DNA of 40,615 nucleotides from Phycisphaerales bacterium UBA854 (GTDB lineage Bacteria; Planctomycetota; Phycisphaerae; Phycisphaerales; SM1A02). Positions 32,936 through 40,615 of the stretch are shown here, in pieces (position 1 is the first letter of the stretch; each line of letters starts with the position of its first letter). Location of the stretch: positions 37,053 to 77,667 of the forward strand of contig DBGM01000001.1 of assembly GCA_002295885.1 (NCBI GenBank). The letters are read 5' to 3'. A model generated the notes under the pieces. The model was not told where the DNA came from, made no database searches, and saw only the letters and a program-made list of their open reading frames with translations. The position numbers and the translations under genes were made by a program.

Positions 32936-33772
32936 ATGATTGACGTACTGATCATCACCAAAGACGAAGAGGTGAACCTCCCGTACTGTCTGCGTGCGCT
33001 ACAGGGCTGGACGAACCGGATCTTCGTCGTCGACAGCGGTTCGACCGACCGGACCCGGACCATCGCCGAGGAGCTGGGGGCGGAGGTGTTCGAACACGCC
33101 TGGGAAGGCTACGCAGCCCAGAAGAACTGGGCGCTGGACACGCTTCCCCTGGAGGCGGACTGGATCCTCATCGTCGACGCCGACGAGGTCATCACCCCCG
33201 AACTCCGGTCGCAGCTCCAAGCCGTCGCCGCCCGGGCGCCCGATGCGGTGCCCGAATCCGGGTTCTATCTCAATCGACTGTTCTACTTCCTGGGCCGTCC
33301 GATCCGGCACTGCGGCTACCACCCGAGCTGGAACCTGCGCTTCTTCAAGCGCGGCGCCGGGCGGTACGAGGAGCGCGAGGTCCACGAGCACCTGCTCATC
33401 GACGGGTCGGTGGGATGGATCCGCACCCCGATGGAGCACCGGGATCGTCGGGGACTCGAGACCTACATCGCCAAGCACAATCGTTACTCGACGCTCGAGG
33501 CGCGGGAGATGGTCGCGGGACTCCGCGGCGACGGCGATCGACTCGACGCCTCCCTCACCGGCAACCAGCTGCAGAAGCGGCGTTGGATCAAGGAACGCCT
33601 CTACGCCCGGCTTCCCATGAAGTGGTTGCTGCGGTTCCTCTACATGTACGTGCTGCGTCTCGGTTTCCTGGACGGGCTGACCGGGCTGAGGTTCTGCCTC
33701 TTCATCTCGTCCTACGAGCTGCAGATCGCGTTGAAGATGATCGAGTTCCAGCGGCAGGAGAACGCATCGTGA
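32936..33772 (+). CDS. Family 2 glycosyltransferase (WaaE/KdtX-like)
   Basis: This 278-residue GT-A protein has the family 2 start IDVLIITKDEEVNLPYCL. FVVDSGSTDRT is the nucleotide site, and DWILIVDADEVITPEL contains the DxD metal motif. The WaaE-like blocks YHPSWNLRFFKRG and the histidine of EVHEHL follow. The C-terminal part (KWLLRFLYMYVLRLGFLDG) is hydrophobic and probably membrane-associated. Such enzymes add glucose or similar sugars to lipopolysaccharide core or exopolysaccharide. It follows paralogue 2 by 108 bp and overlaps paralogue 3 by 4 nt (GTGA). Confidence 0.9.
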   Translation: MIDVLIITKDEEVNLPYCLRALQGWTNRIFVVDSGSTDRTRTIAEELGAEVFEHAWEGYAAQKNWALDTLPLEADWILIVDADEVITPELRSQLQAVAARAPDAVPESGFYLNRLFYFLGRPIRHCGYHPSWNLRFFKRGAGRYEEREVHEHLLIDGSVGWIRTPMEHRDRRGLETYIAKHNRYSTLEAREMVAGLRGDGDRLDASLTGNQLQKRRWIKERLYARLPMKWLLRFLYMYVLRLGFLDGLTGLRFCLFISSYELQIALKMIEFQRQENAS

Positions 33773-34320
33773 ACCACGCCGCCGAACGACATCGCAGCCC
33801 GTGGACGACGAAGCAGAAGATCGGACGACTGCTCTGGGCCGTTGTCCAGTGTCTGCTGTTCCGCACGAGCTTCCACAACTGGTACGGCTGGAGGCGGTTC
33901 CTCCTCCGATGCTTCGGAGCGGGCATCGGCCGCGACTGCGTGATCCGCAGGACGGTCCGGATCGAGTGTCCGTGGAATCTGGTCATGGGCGACAACGCCT
34001 GCCTCGGAGACCGCGCCGTGGCCTACTGTCTCGGCACCGTCACGATCGGCGCCCGCGCCTCCGTGTCGCAGGACGCCGAACTGTGCGCCGGCACGCACGA
34101 TGCCGATCGGGCTTCGATGCCGCTGGTCGTTCGTCCCGTCGTGATCGGCGAAGACGTCTGGCTGGCCGCGGGTTCGTTCGTCGGGCCCGGGGTCACGGTC
34201 GGCGACGGTGCGATCCTCGGCGCACGCGGCGTCGCCATGCGTGATCTGGACGCGTGGACCGTCTACGCGGGCAATCCCGCGGTGGAACTGCGTCGTCGAG
34301 ATCAGCCCGCCGCGGACTGA
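33769..34320 (+). CDS. Left-handed beta-helix acyltransferase, paralogue 3 (WcaF-like)
   Basis: This 183-residue hexapeptide-repeat acyltransferase has an N-terminal segment (WTTKQKIGRLLWAVVQCLLF) closely resembling that of paralogue 1. The catalytic histidine is H110 in ELCAGTHD. RPVVIGEDVWLAAGSFVGPGV and VYAGNPA are typical of WcaF/NodL-like sugar acetyltransferases. It starts at a GTG in a GTGA overlap with the family 2 glycosyltransferase, so it is coupled to it. Its last 19 bp overlap the facing epimerase gene. Confidence 0.88.
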   Translation: MNHAAERHRSPWTTKQKIGRLLWAVVQCLLFRTSFHNWYGWRRFLLRCFGAGIGRDCVIRRTVRIECPWNLVMGDNACLGDRAVAYCLGTVTIGARASVSQDAELCAGTHDADRASMPLVVRPVVIGEDVWLAAGSFVGPGVTVGDGAILGARGVAMRDLDAWTVYAGNPAVELRRRDQPAAD

Positions 34321-35279
34321 AGCATCCAGTCGATCACTGCACGCAGATCCGGTTCGAACGAGTCGTCCGTGGGCAGTCCCAGTCGTGTCCGCGCCAGCCG
34401 CACATCGGCCCGCGAGTGCCGGATGTCCCCGGGACGTTCCGCTTCGTGGACGACCTCCACCGGGGCGCCCGCCAGTCGGCAGACGCTTTCCAGCAGCGAG
34501 GCGATCGAACGTTCGTGTCCGCTTCCGATGTTGCAGGCGATTCCCCCGAACGGGTCCGTCGAGGTGCAGGCCGTCAGCACGGCGTCGACCACCAGACGGC
34601 ACGAAATGAAGTCCCGCGTCTGGCCGCCGTCGCCGAAGATCGTCACGGGCCGCCCGGCACAGGCGGCGGAGACGAAGGCGGGAATCACCGCCGCGTACGC
34701 CGAATCGATCCGCTGCCGCGGTCCGAAGACGTTGAAGTACCGGAGGGACAGCGTGTCGACGGCCCCCCGGTCGTCACGGCAGATCCGTTCCGCCTCCAGC
34801 TTGGAGGAGGCGTACGGAGAGTGTGGATCGGCCGGATCGGATTCCGTGATCGGTGCATCCCCCCGGTCTCCGTAGATCGCCGCGGAGGAGGCGTTGACCA
34901 GCCGGGCCACACCGGCCTCCCGGGCGGCGGCGAGGACGGCGGCCGTTCCGTCGACGTTGTCCCGTCGACAGCGATCGGGCTGTTCGATGCTCGCCGCGAC
35001 GGACACGAAGGCGGCCTGGTGGAGCACGAACCGGCAGCCGGCGACGGCCCGCTGCAGCGGATCGGGATCGAGCACCGAGCCCTCGATCAGTTCGACATCG
35101 AGTCCGGCGAGGTTCTTCGCCCGACCGGTGCTCAGGTCGTCGAGGACCCGGACCCGGGCGCCCAGTCCGACCAGCCGGTGGACCAGATGGGATCCGATGA
35201 AGCCGGCGCCCCCGGTGACGAGGACGGAAGTGTCCCGGAACGCATCCGGTAGGAAACTCGTAGTATGTCCGGTGTCCAC
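34302..35279 (-). CDS. UDP-glucose 4-epimerase-like NAD-dependent epimerase
   Basis: This extended short-chain dehydrogenase has about 325 residues from the chosen start. The NAD site GGAGFIGSHL is near 21. HQAAFVSVAASIEQP is followed by the catalytic serine region VNASSAAIYG and YASSK (YxxxK, near 150). RYFNVFGPRQRIDSAYAAVIPAF and FGDGGQTRDFI are typical of WbpP/GalE-like UDP-sugar C4 epimerases. It may supply UDP-galactose or UDP-N-acetylgalactosamine for the adjacent glycan genes. I choose the GTG at 35279 because GGAG lies 10 nt before it and TACAGT (35310-35305) could be its -10 box; an in-frame GTG at 35300 is also possible. Its start is only 14 bp from that of divergent cysS. Confidence 0.9.
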   Translation of the reverse strand: MDTGHTTSFLPDAFRDTSVLVTGGAGFIGSHLVHRLVGLGARVRVLDDLSTGRAKNLAGLDVELIEGSVLDPDPLQRAVAGCRFVLHQAAFVSVAASIEQPDRCRRDNVDGTAAVLAAAREAGVARLVNASSAAIYGDRGDAPITESDPADPHSPYASSKLEAERICRDDRGAVDTLSLRYFNVFGPRQRIDSAYAAVIPAFVSAACAGRPVTIFGDGGQTRDFISCRLVVDAVLTACTSTDPFGGIACNIGSGHERSIASLLESVCRLAGAPVEVVHEAERPGDIRHSRADVRLARTRLGLPTDDSFEPDLRAVIDWMLQSAAG

Positions 35280-35293
35280 GACGGCCACGCTCC

Positions 35294-36835
35294 ATGCCAC
35301 TTCGACTGTACAACACGCTGACGCGCGAACAGGACGAGTTTACACCGCTCGATCCCCAGGGGCGGCTGGTGCGGTTCTACACCTGCGGCCCCACCGTCTA
35401 CGATTTTGCGCATGTCGGCAACTTCCGGGCGTTCCTCAATGCGGACGTGCTGCGACGGACCCTGGAACTGCTGGGCTACGAGGTTCGTCACGTGATGAAC
35501 ATCACGGACGTCGGCCACATGACCGACGATGCGAATCCCGACGGGGGCGGCGAGGACAAGATGGAGGTGGCATCGAAGCGGCTGCTGGAGGCCAAGAAGG
35601 CCGGTTCGCTGCCAGAAGGGACGGACGTCGACCCCGACGACCCGCTCGCCGTGGCCGAGTTCTACACCGACGCCTTCCTGGACGACGCACGCCGCCTCGG
35701 CATGCGGGTCGCCTTCGAGGCCGAGGAATCGCCCGAACTGCTGCCCCGACCGACGCAGTACATCGAGGGCATGATCGCCATGGTGCAGCGGCTCATCGAT
35801 TCCGGCAACGCGTACGTCGCCGAGGACGGTGCCGTGTACTTCGACGTGCAGTCCTTCCCCGAGTACGGGGAACTCTCGGGCAACACCCTCGAGGCCCTGC
35901 GGAGCGGGGAGGGCGGACGGGTCGACATGGCCACCCAGGCGGTGAAGCGGCATCCGTCCGACTTCATGCTGTGGAAGCCCGATGCGAACCACGTCATGAA
36001 GTGGGACAGTCCCTGGGGTGAGGGCTACCCGGGATGGCACCTCGAGTGCTCGGTCATGGCGTCCGAACTGCTGGGTGACGGACCCGACGGCATGATCGAT
36101 CTCCACTCCGGTGGGGAGGACAACATCTTCCCGCACCACGAATGCGAGATCGCCCAGTCACGCTGCGCCTCCGGGTCGTCGTCCTTCGCACGCTACTGGT
36201 TCCATACCCGCCACCTGATGGTCGACGGCGCCAAGATGAGCAAGAGCTCCGGCACCTTCTTCACGATCCGCGACCTCATTGAACGCGGCGCATCGCCGGC
36301 CGCGATCCGGCTTGAGCTGATCAAGACGCACTACCGGGTCAACTCGAACTTCACGCTGCAGGGGCTCCGCGACGCCCAGCGCCAGGTCGACCGCTGGACG
36401 ACGGCGCACGACTGGCTGGCCGCTCATGCGGAGCGGACTGGTGCCCCCGGACCGCTGGCCGAATGCATGCCCGCCTTCGTGGAGGCGCTCAGCGCCGATC
36501 TCAACGTCGCGGGGGCGATCGGAATCCTCAACACCGCGCTGGGGGCGCTTTCCGTCGGCGACGGGGCCGGGCCCGACTGCGACGCGGCCGGCGAGCTCGA
36601 GGCGCTGCGCCGCATGGACAGCGTGCTGGGCGTGCTCGATCTGGAACGGACGGTCGCCGCCGACGCCGACGACGTCGACGAGACGGCCGTCGCGGAACGC
36701 ATCGAGGCCCGCAACCGCGCCCGGGACGAGAAGGACTGGGCCGAGGCCGATCGGATCCGCGACGAACTGCTCGAGGCGGGCATCGCGATCAAGGACGGCC
36801 CCGAGGGGACGACGTGGTCGAAGGTGATCCAGTGA
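35294..36835 (+). CDS. cysS: Cysteinyl-tRNA synthetase
   Basis: This class I synthetase charges tRNA-Cys. The 513 residues begin MPLRLYNTLTREQDEFTPLD, as usual. The HIGH-type motif is HVGN in YDFAHVGNFRAF, and the KMSKS loop (AKMSKSSG) is near 313-320. The zinc site uses cysteines in YTCGPTVYD and HLECSVMA plus the histidine/glutamate cluster in NIFPHHECE. The first half contains a longer than usual segment after NITDVGHMTDD (DANPDGGGEDKMEVASKRLLEAKKAG). The C-terminal anticodon-binding helices include RNRARDEKDWAEADRIRDEL. No Shine-Dalgarno sequence is clear, and TAGTAT at 35261-35266 may be the -10 box. It overlaps coaE by GTGA. Confidence 0.95.
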   Translation: MPLRLYNTLTREQDEFTPLDPQGRLVRFYTCGPTVYDFAHVGNFRAFLNADVLRRTLELLGYEVRHVMNITDVGHMTDDANPDGGGEDKMEVASKRLLEAKKAGSLPEGTDVDPDDPLAVAEFYTDAFLDDARRLGMRVAFEAEESPELLPRPTQYIEGMIAMVQRLIDSGNAYVAEDGAVYFDVQSFPEYGELSGNTLEALRSGEGGRVDMATQAVKRHPSDFMLWKPDANHVMKWDSPWGEGYPGWHLECSVMASELLGDGPDGMIDLHSGGEDNIFPHHECEIAQSRCASGSSSFARYWFHTRHLMVDGAKMSKSSGTFFTIRDLIERGASPAAIRLELIKTHYRVNSNFTLQGLRDAQRQVDRWTTAHDWLAAHAERTGAPGPLAECMPAFVEALSADLNVAGAIGILNTALGALSVGDGAGPDCDAAGELEALRRMDSVLGVLDLERTVAADADDVDETAVAERIEARNRARDEKDWAEADRIRDELLEAGIAIKDGPEGTTWSKVIQ

Positions 36836-37434
36836 GCAACGCATCGATACCGGTGATCGGCATCGTGGGCGGCATCGGTTCGGGCAAGAGCCGGGTGGCC
36901 TCGCTGCTCGAGGAGTCCGGTTGCATCGTGTCGGACGCCGACGCGCTGGCCCGCGCTGCGCTCCGTGACGAATCGGTCCGCGACACCATCGTCTCTTGGT
37001 GGGGCGAGGAGATGCTCGACGACGACGGATCCGTCTCCCGGTCCCGCGTCGCGGATCGGGTGTTCGCCGACGCGGCGGAACTGGAACGGCTCGAAGCACT
37101 GCTCCATCCCCTGGTCGAATCCGGGCGACGGGCCGAGTTCGATGCCGCCACCGAGGACACCACGGCCCTGGTGATCGACGCGCCGCTGCTGCTGGAAGTG
37201 GGTCTGGACCGTGCATGCGACGTGGTCCTCTTCGTCGACACCCCCCGGGCGCTGCGTCTGGAACGCGTGGCGTCGAGCCGGGGATGGGACGAGGCGGAAC
37301 TCGATCGCCGGGAAGGCCGCCAACTGTCCCTTGACGAGAAGCGTTCGAGGGCCCATCATGTGCTCGTCAATCACGGTCGAGTCGAGGAGCTGCGTGAGCA
37401 GGTCGAGGCCTTCCTGGCCACGCTCGGACGATGA
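36832..37434 (+). CDS. coaE: Dephospho-CoA kinase
   Basis: CoaE phosphorylates dephospho-CoA in the last step of coenzyme A synthesis. The 200-residue protein has the P-loop GGIGSGKS at about 13-20 and the substrate motif SDADALARAAL. HPLVESGRRAEF, the VIDAPLLLEVGLDRACDVVLFV core and the lid region LERVASSRGWDEAELDRREGRQ follow. A GTG at 36832 overlaps the cysS stop in GTGA, so the genes are translationally coupled. The pairing is metabolically reasonable, since cysteine feeds CoA synthesis, but it may be fortuitous. A 14-bp perfect palindrome (CGGGCCGCGGCCCG, 37465-37478) lies 30 bp after the stop. Confidence 0.94.
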   Translation: MSNASIPVIGIVGGIGSGKSRVASLLEESGCIVSDADALARAALRDESVRDTIVSWWGEEMLDDDGSVSRSRVADRVFADAAELERLEALLHPLVESGRRAEFDAATEDTTALVIDAPLLLEVGLDRACDVVLFVDTPRALRLERVASSRGWDEAELDRREGRQLSLDEKRSRAHHVLVNHGRVEELREQVEAFLATLGR

Positions 37435-37520
37435 CGGACATCCCTTCCTGATCCCATTCGAACGCGGGCCGCGGCCCGAACTCGAGCGACACGCCACGCG
37501 GCGCCGGATCAAGGCGGATT

Positions 37521-37578
37521 CCCATCCACCAGCAACGGTTCCCCGTTGTTTCCCACCCATCCCAACCAAACCGTCCTC
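37521..37578 (+). promoter_or_regulatory. C-rich, G-poor leader with hairpin upstream of rho
   Basis: Positions 37549-37578 hold 16 C and only 1 G, the composition expected of a Rho utilisation (rut) site. Just before it, CAACGG-TTCC-CCGTTG (37533-37548) forms a perfect 6-bp hairpin followed by three T. E. coli rho is known to be autoregulated by Rho-dependent attenuation in its leader. A similar loop here is inferred, not shown. Confidence 0.45.
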
Positions 37579-37600
37579 CGTGAACGATCCTTCCTGATTC

Positions 37601-39061
<1,461 letters not shown>

Positions 39062-39181
39062 GGCCCCGAATCACCCCTGTGACGCCGTGATCTCGGCCAT
39101 TCCGCGACTGGTTCTGGTCGTCGGCGCGATTGGGGATATGCTTCAGGGAGGGAATGAACCTCCCGTCCGGAGCCGTACCGC

Positions 39182-40369
39182 ATGCAGCACGCCACCTCCC
39201 GAAACGCCTTCACGCTGACCGAAGTCCTCGTCGTGATGATGATGATGGCCATCCTCGTGTCGCTGGTGCTCTACGCAACCAGTGGAGTCACCCAGTCGGA
39301 CGCACTCATGCGTTCCCAGAACAACCTGCGTGACATCAACACCTTCATGCAGCAGTACACCAACTCCAATGACGCCCGGATCCTGCCCAGCCAGTTCGAT
39401 CGCTACGACGAGGCGGGCGAGGCCGACGCTCCTTCCATCGGAGGGCCTGCCTCCCGGATGTCGTACACGCTGACCGAACAGGGGGCGGAGTGGATCGAGA
39501 ACAACAACCCCTACCGGAGCCAGGGCGCTCCGGACCTCGATCTGGTCCATCGGGGCACCTGGGCGGATCTAATCTGGGTGGAGGGGAACCTGGGCGACAC
39601 GCTGGCGGTCGCCGACATGTCCATCGACGAGTGGGGCGGGGACGGCGGTTCCGATCTCTACCGTTCCTACAAGTACTCGGTCCCGGACCGCACCTTCTAC
39701 GAGGACAATCCCCGGTGGGACAGGAACCCGCTCCGCAGCGCGGTCGTGAACACCTGGAACTGGCCTCGGTGGGACAACAACGGCGACCAGACCGACTTCA
39801 ACCGCTCCGAGGCGGGGACGACATCGGCCGACGGACTACGCGGTCTTCCCACGCCGCGGGGTTCCGGAGCCTGGGAGAAGGACTTCGCGGGCTTCTTCGC
39901 GGCCAACAACTTCTTCGACTCCCGCAGCGCCCGCGACATCAGCGGCGACGCGGGGGATTCGGCCCGCGACCGTTCCTGGGCCGAGGGGCAGATCAAGTCC
40001 CCCAACCGTTCGCTCTACCTCGTGGATTCGTTCGCGGGTGAGACCATCGGCGGCACGCCCGGCTTCCTCGGGACCAGCGACTACGCCGACCAGCAGGTGC
40101 AGTACTACGAGGACACGAGTCGCTCCTTCGAGGTCGCGGCCGAACTCGATGTCGGCCTCGACGGCAGTTCCACGGAGATCGGCGAGGGCCGGTGCAACCA
40201 GGAGGTGGACTTCCGGTACGGCAACCAGTGCCTGATGCTCTTTCTCGACGGGCACGTCGAGCAGCAGGAACGCTGGTCCCAGATCTGGGATCTGGAGGGT
40301 CGCGAGGGCTCGATCGGACGGGGCATCCGAATTCTTGACCTCGACAAGCGTCAGGCCCGCCCGCAATGA
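39182..40369 (+). CDS. Type IV pilin-like N-methylated exported protein (planctomycete prepilin family)
   Basis: This 395-residue protein carries a type IV prepilin signal near the N-terminus: NAFTLTEVLVVMMMMAILVSLVLYA. Cleavage before the F is expected and Glu5 is present in the mature numbering (FTLTE). The rest is a long, acidic, aromatic extracellular domain with many Asp/Asn and Trp residues (NTWNWPRWDNNGDQTDFNR). Near the end DFRYGNQCLMLFLDGHVE resembles the DGHV/DGSV terminal motif of the abundant planctomycete pseudopilin-like proteins. Function is unknown; a surface or secretion-system role is possible. GGAG is about 8 nt before the ATG. TATGCT (39137-39142) may be the -10 box. Confidence 0.85.
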   Translation: MQHATSRNAFTLTEVLVVMMMMAILVSLVLYATSGVTQSDALMRSQNNLRDINTFMQQYTNSNDARILPSQFDRYDEAGEADAPSIGGPASRMSYTLTEQGAEWIENNNPYRSQGAPDLDLVHRGTWADLIWVEGNLGDTLAVADMSIDEWGGDGGSDLYRSYKYSVPDRTFYEDNPRWDRNPLRSAVVNTWNWPRWDNNGDQTDFNRSEAGTTSADGLRGLPTPRGSGAWEKDFAGFFAANNFFDSRSARDISGDAGDSARDRSWAEGQIKSPNRSLYLVDSFAGETIGGTPGFLGTSDYADQQVQYYEDTSRSFEVAAELDVGLDGSSTEIGEGRCNQEVDFRYGNQCLMLFLDGHVEQQERWSQIWDLEGREGSIGRGIRILDLDKRQARPQ

Positions 40370-40466
40370 CCGAAAGCCCCCCCCAGGGGCATTCAGGGCC
40401 CCTGCAGGCCTTCGGGCACCGCGGGGCCTTGATCCAAGCCCGAAATTGACTACACTGATCCGTCTT

Positions 40467-40493
40467 CCGTCCCGCATCCGGGGCGGTTTTTAT
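40467..40493 (+). terminator. Rho-independent terminator after the prepilin-like gene
   Basis: CCGTCCCG and CGGGGCGG pair over 8 positions (one T-G) around a CATC loop, followed directly by TTTTTATT. It lies about 100 bp after the prepilin-like stop and isolates the following tRNA gene. A smaller hairpin (CAGGGGC and GCCCCTG) occurs near 40384 without a T-run. Confidence 0.75.
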
Positions 40494-40592
40494 TCGGGAA
40501 CCCGGCTGCATGATTCGCCGGATTTCCGGGCCTCACCTGGTGAGGTCGGGTGCGTCCCCGGACGTACCAGGTGGGTCACGGATGGTTACCCC

Positions 40593-40615
40593 GCCACCGT
40601 AGCTCAGTGGTAGAG
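40593..40615 (+). tRNA. 5' end of a tRNA gene (isotype unknown)
   Basis: GCCACCG forms the acceptor 5' strand, followed by T8, A9 and the D-arm GCTCAGTGGTAGAG. This matches the first 23 nt of a class I tRNA. The anticodon lies beyond the window edge, so the amino acid cannot be assigned; the GCC start with this D-loop would fit threonine, among others. Confidence 0.85.

Noticed and set aside
37465..37478. 14-bp palindrome CGGGCCGCGGCCCG after coaE as a terminator
   Set aside because: There is no T-run on either strand and almost no loop; in such GC-rich DNA short GC palindromes are common.
40429..40456. TTGATC and TACACT, 16 bp apart, as a promoter for the tRNA
   Set aside because: Its transcript would run straight into the terminator at 40467-40493, so it cannot easily serve the tRNA at 40593. 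Probably chance.

Overview
The window is a dense, GC-rich, bidirectionally coded bacterial chromosome segment. It most resembles a planctomycete of the Phycisphaerae type. This is inferred from the futalosine-route menaquinone enzyme MqnE, a prepilin-like secreted protein with a terminal LFLDGHVE-type motif, membrane proteins carrying paired Cys-x2-Cys zinc ribbons, frequent GTG starts and GTGA stop/start overlaps. No rRNA marker is present, so the assignment is inference only. No CRISPR array, insertion sequence or prophage is seen.

Layout. 1-4.5 kb: a truncated response regulator/GAF protein, a YdeP-type molybdopterin oxidoreductase with mobA facing it, and two unknown small genes. 4.6-12.1 kb: mqnE; a leftward operon parA > VanZ/zinc-ribbon membrane protein > murJ; then recO and an HDOD-GGDEF protein closed by a terminator. 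12.1-17.7 kb (leftward): an orphan secreted protein, a solitary adenine-specific DNA methyltransferase, an M16 peptidase and lpdA. 17.8-25.5 kb: metallophosphoesterase > yidC > mnmE > ybgC-like thioesterase, a facing dciA (DUF721), an orphan ABC ATPase, two parS palindromes and parB. 25.6-29.2 kb: a small unknown ORF, fliD and fliS. 29.3-35.3 kb: a surface-polysaccharide cluster with two sugar epimerases, two glycosyltransferases and three paralogous left-handed beta-helix acyltransferases. 35.3-40.6 kb: cysS > coaE, rho, a prepilin-like protein, a terminator and the 5' end of a tRNA gene.

How it fits together. yidC, mnmE, dciA, parB and parS are typical replication-origin neighbours, so the origin may be nearby. 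No dnaA, gyrB or clear DnaA-box cluster is visible. Unusually, parA lies about 15 kb from parB, in an operon with the lipid II flippase murJ. MurJ, YidC and the polysaccharide genes serve the envelope; FliD and FliS serve the flagellum.

Points of most interest: paired perfect parS palindromes just upstream of parB; a recurring TAnnnT box 6-8 nt before start codons that lack a Shine-Dalgarno sequence, suggesting leaderless transcripts; a middle acyltransferase paralogue that has lost its catalytic histidine; a C-rich, G-poor rho leader; and a roughly 50-residue insertion in MqnE. I did not find a clearly new multi-gene system. The best candidates for undescribed biology are the VanZ/zinc-ribbon protein coupled to parA and the acyltransferase triplet.
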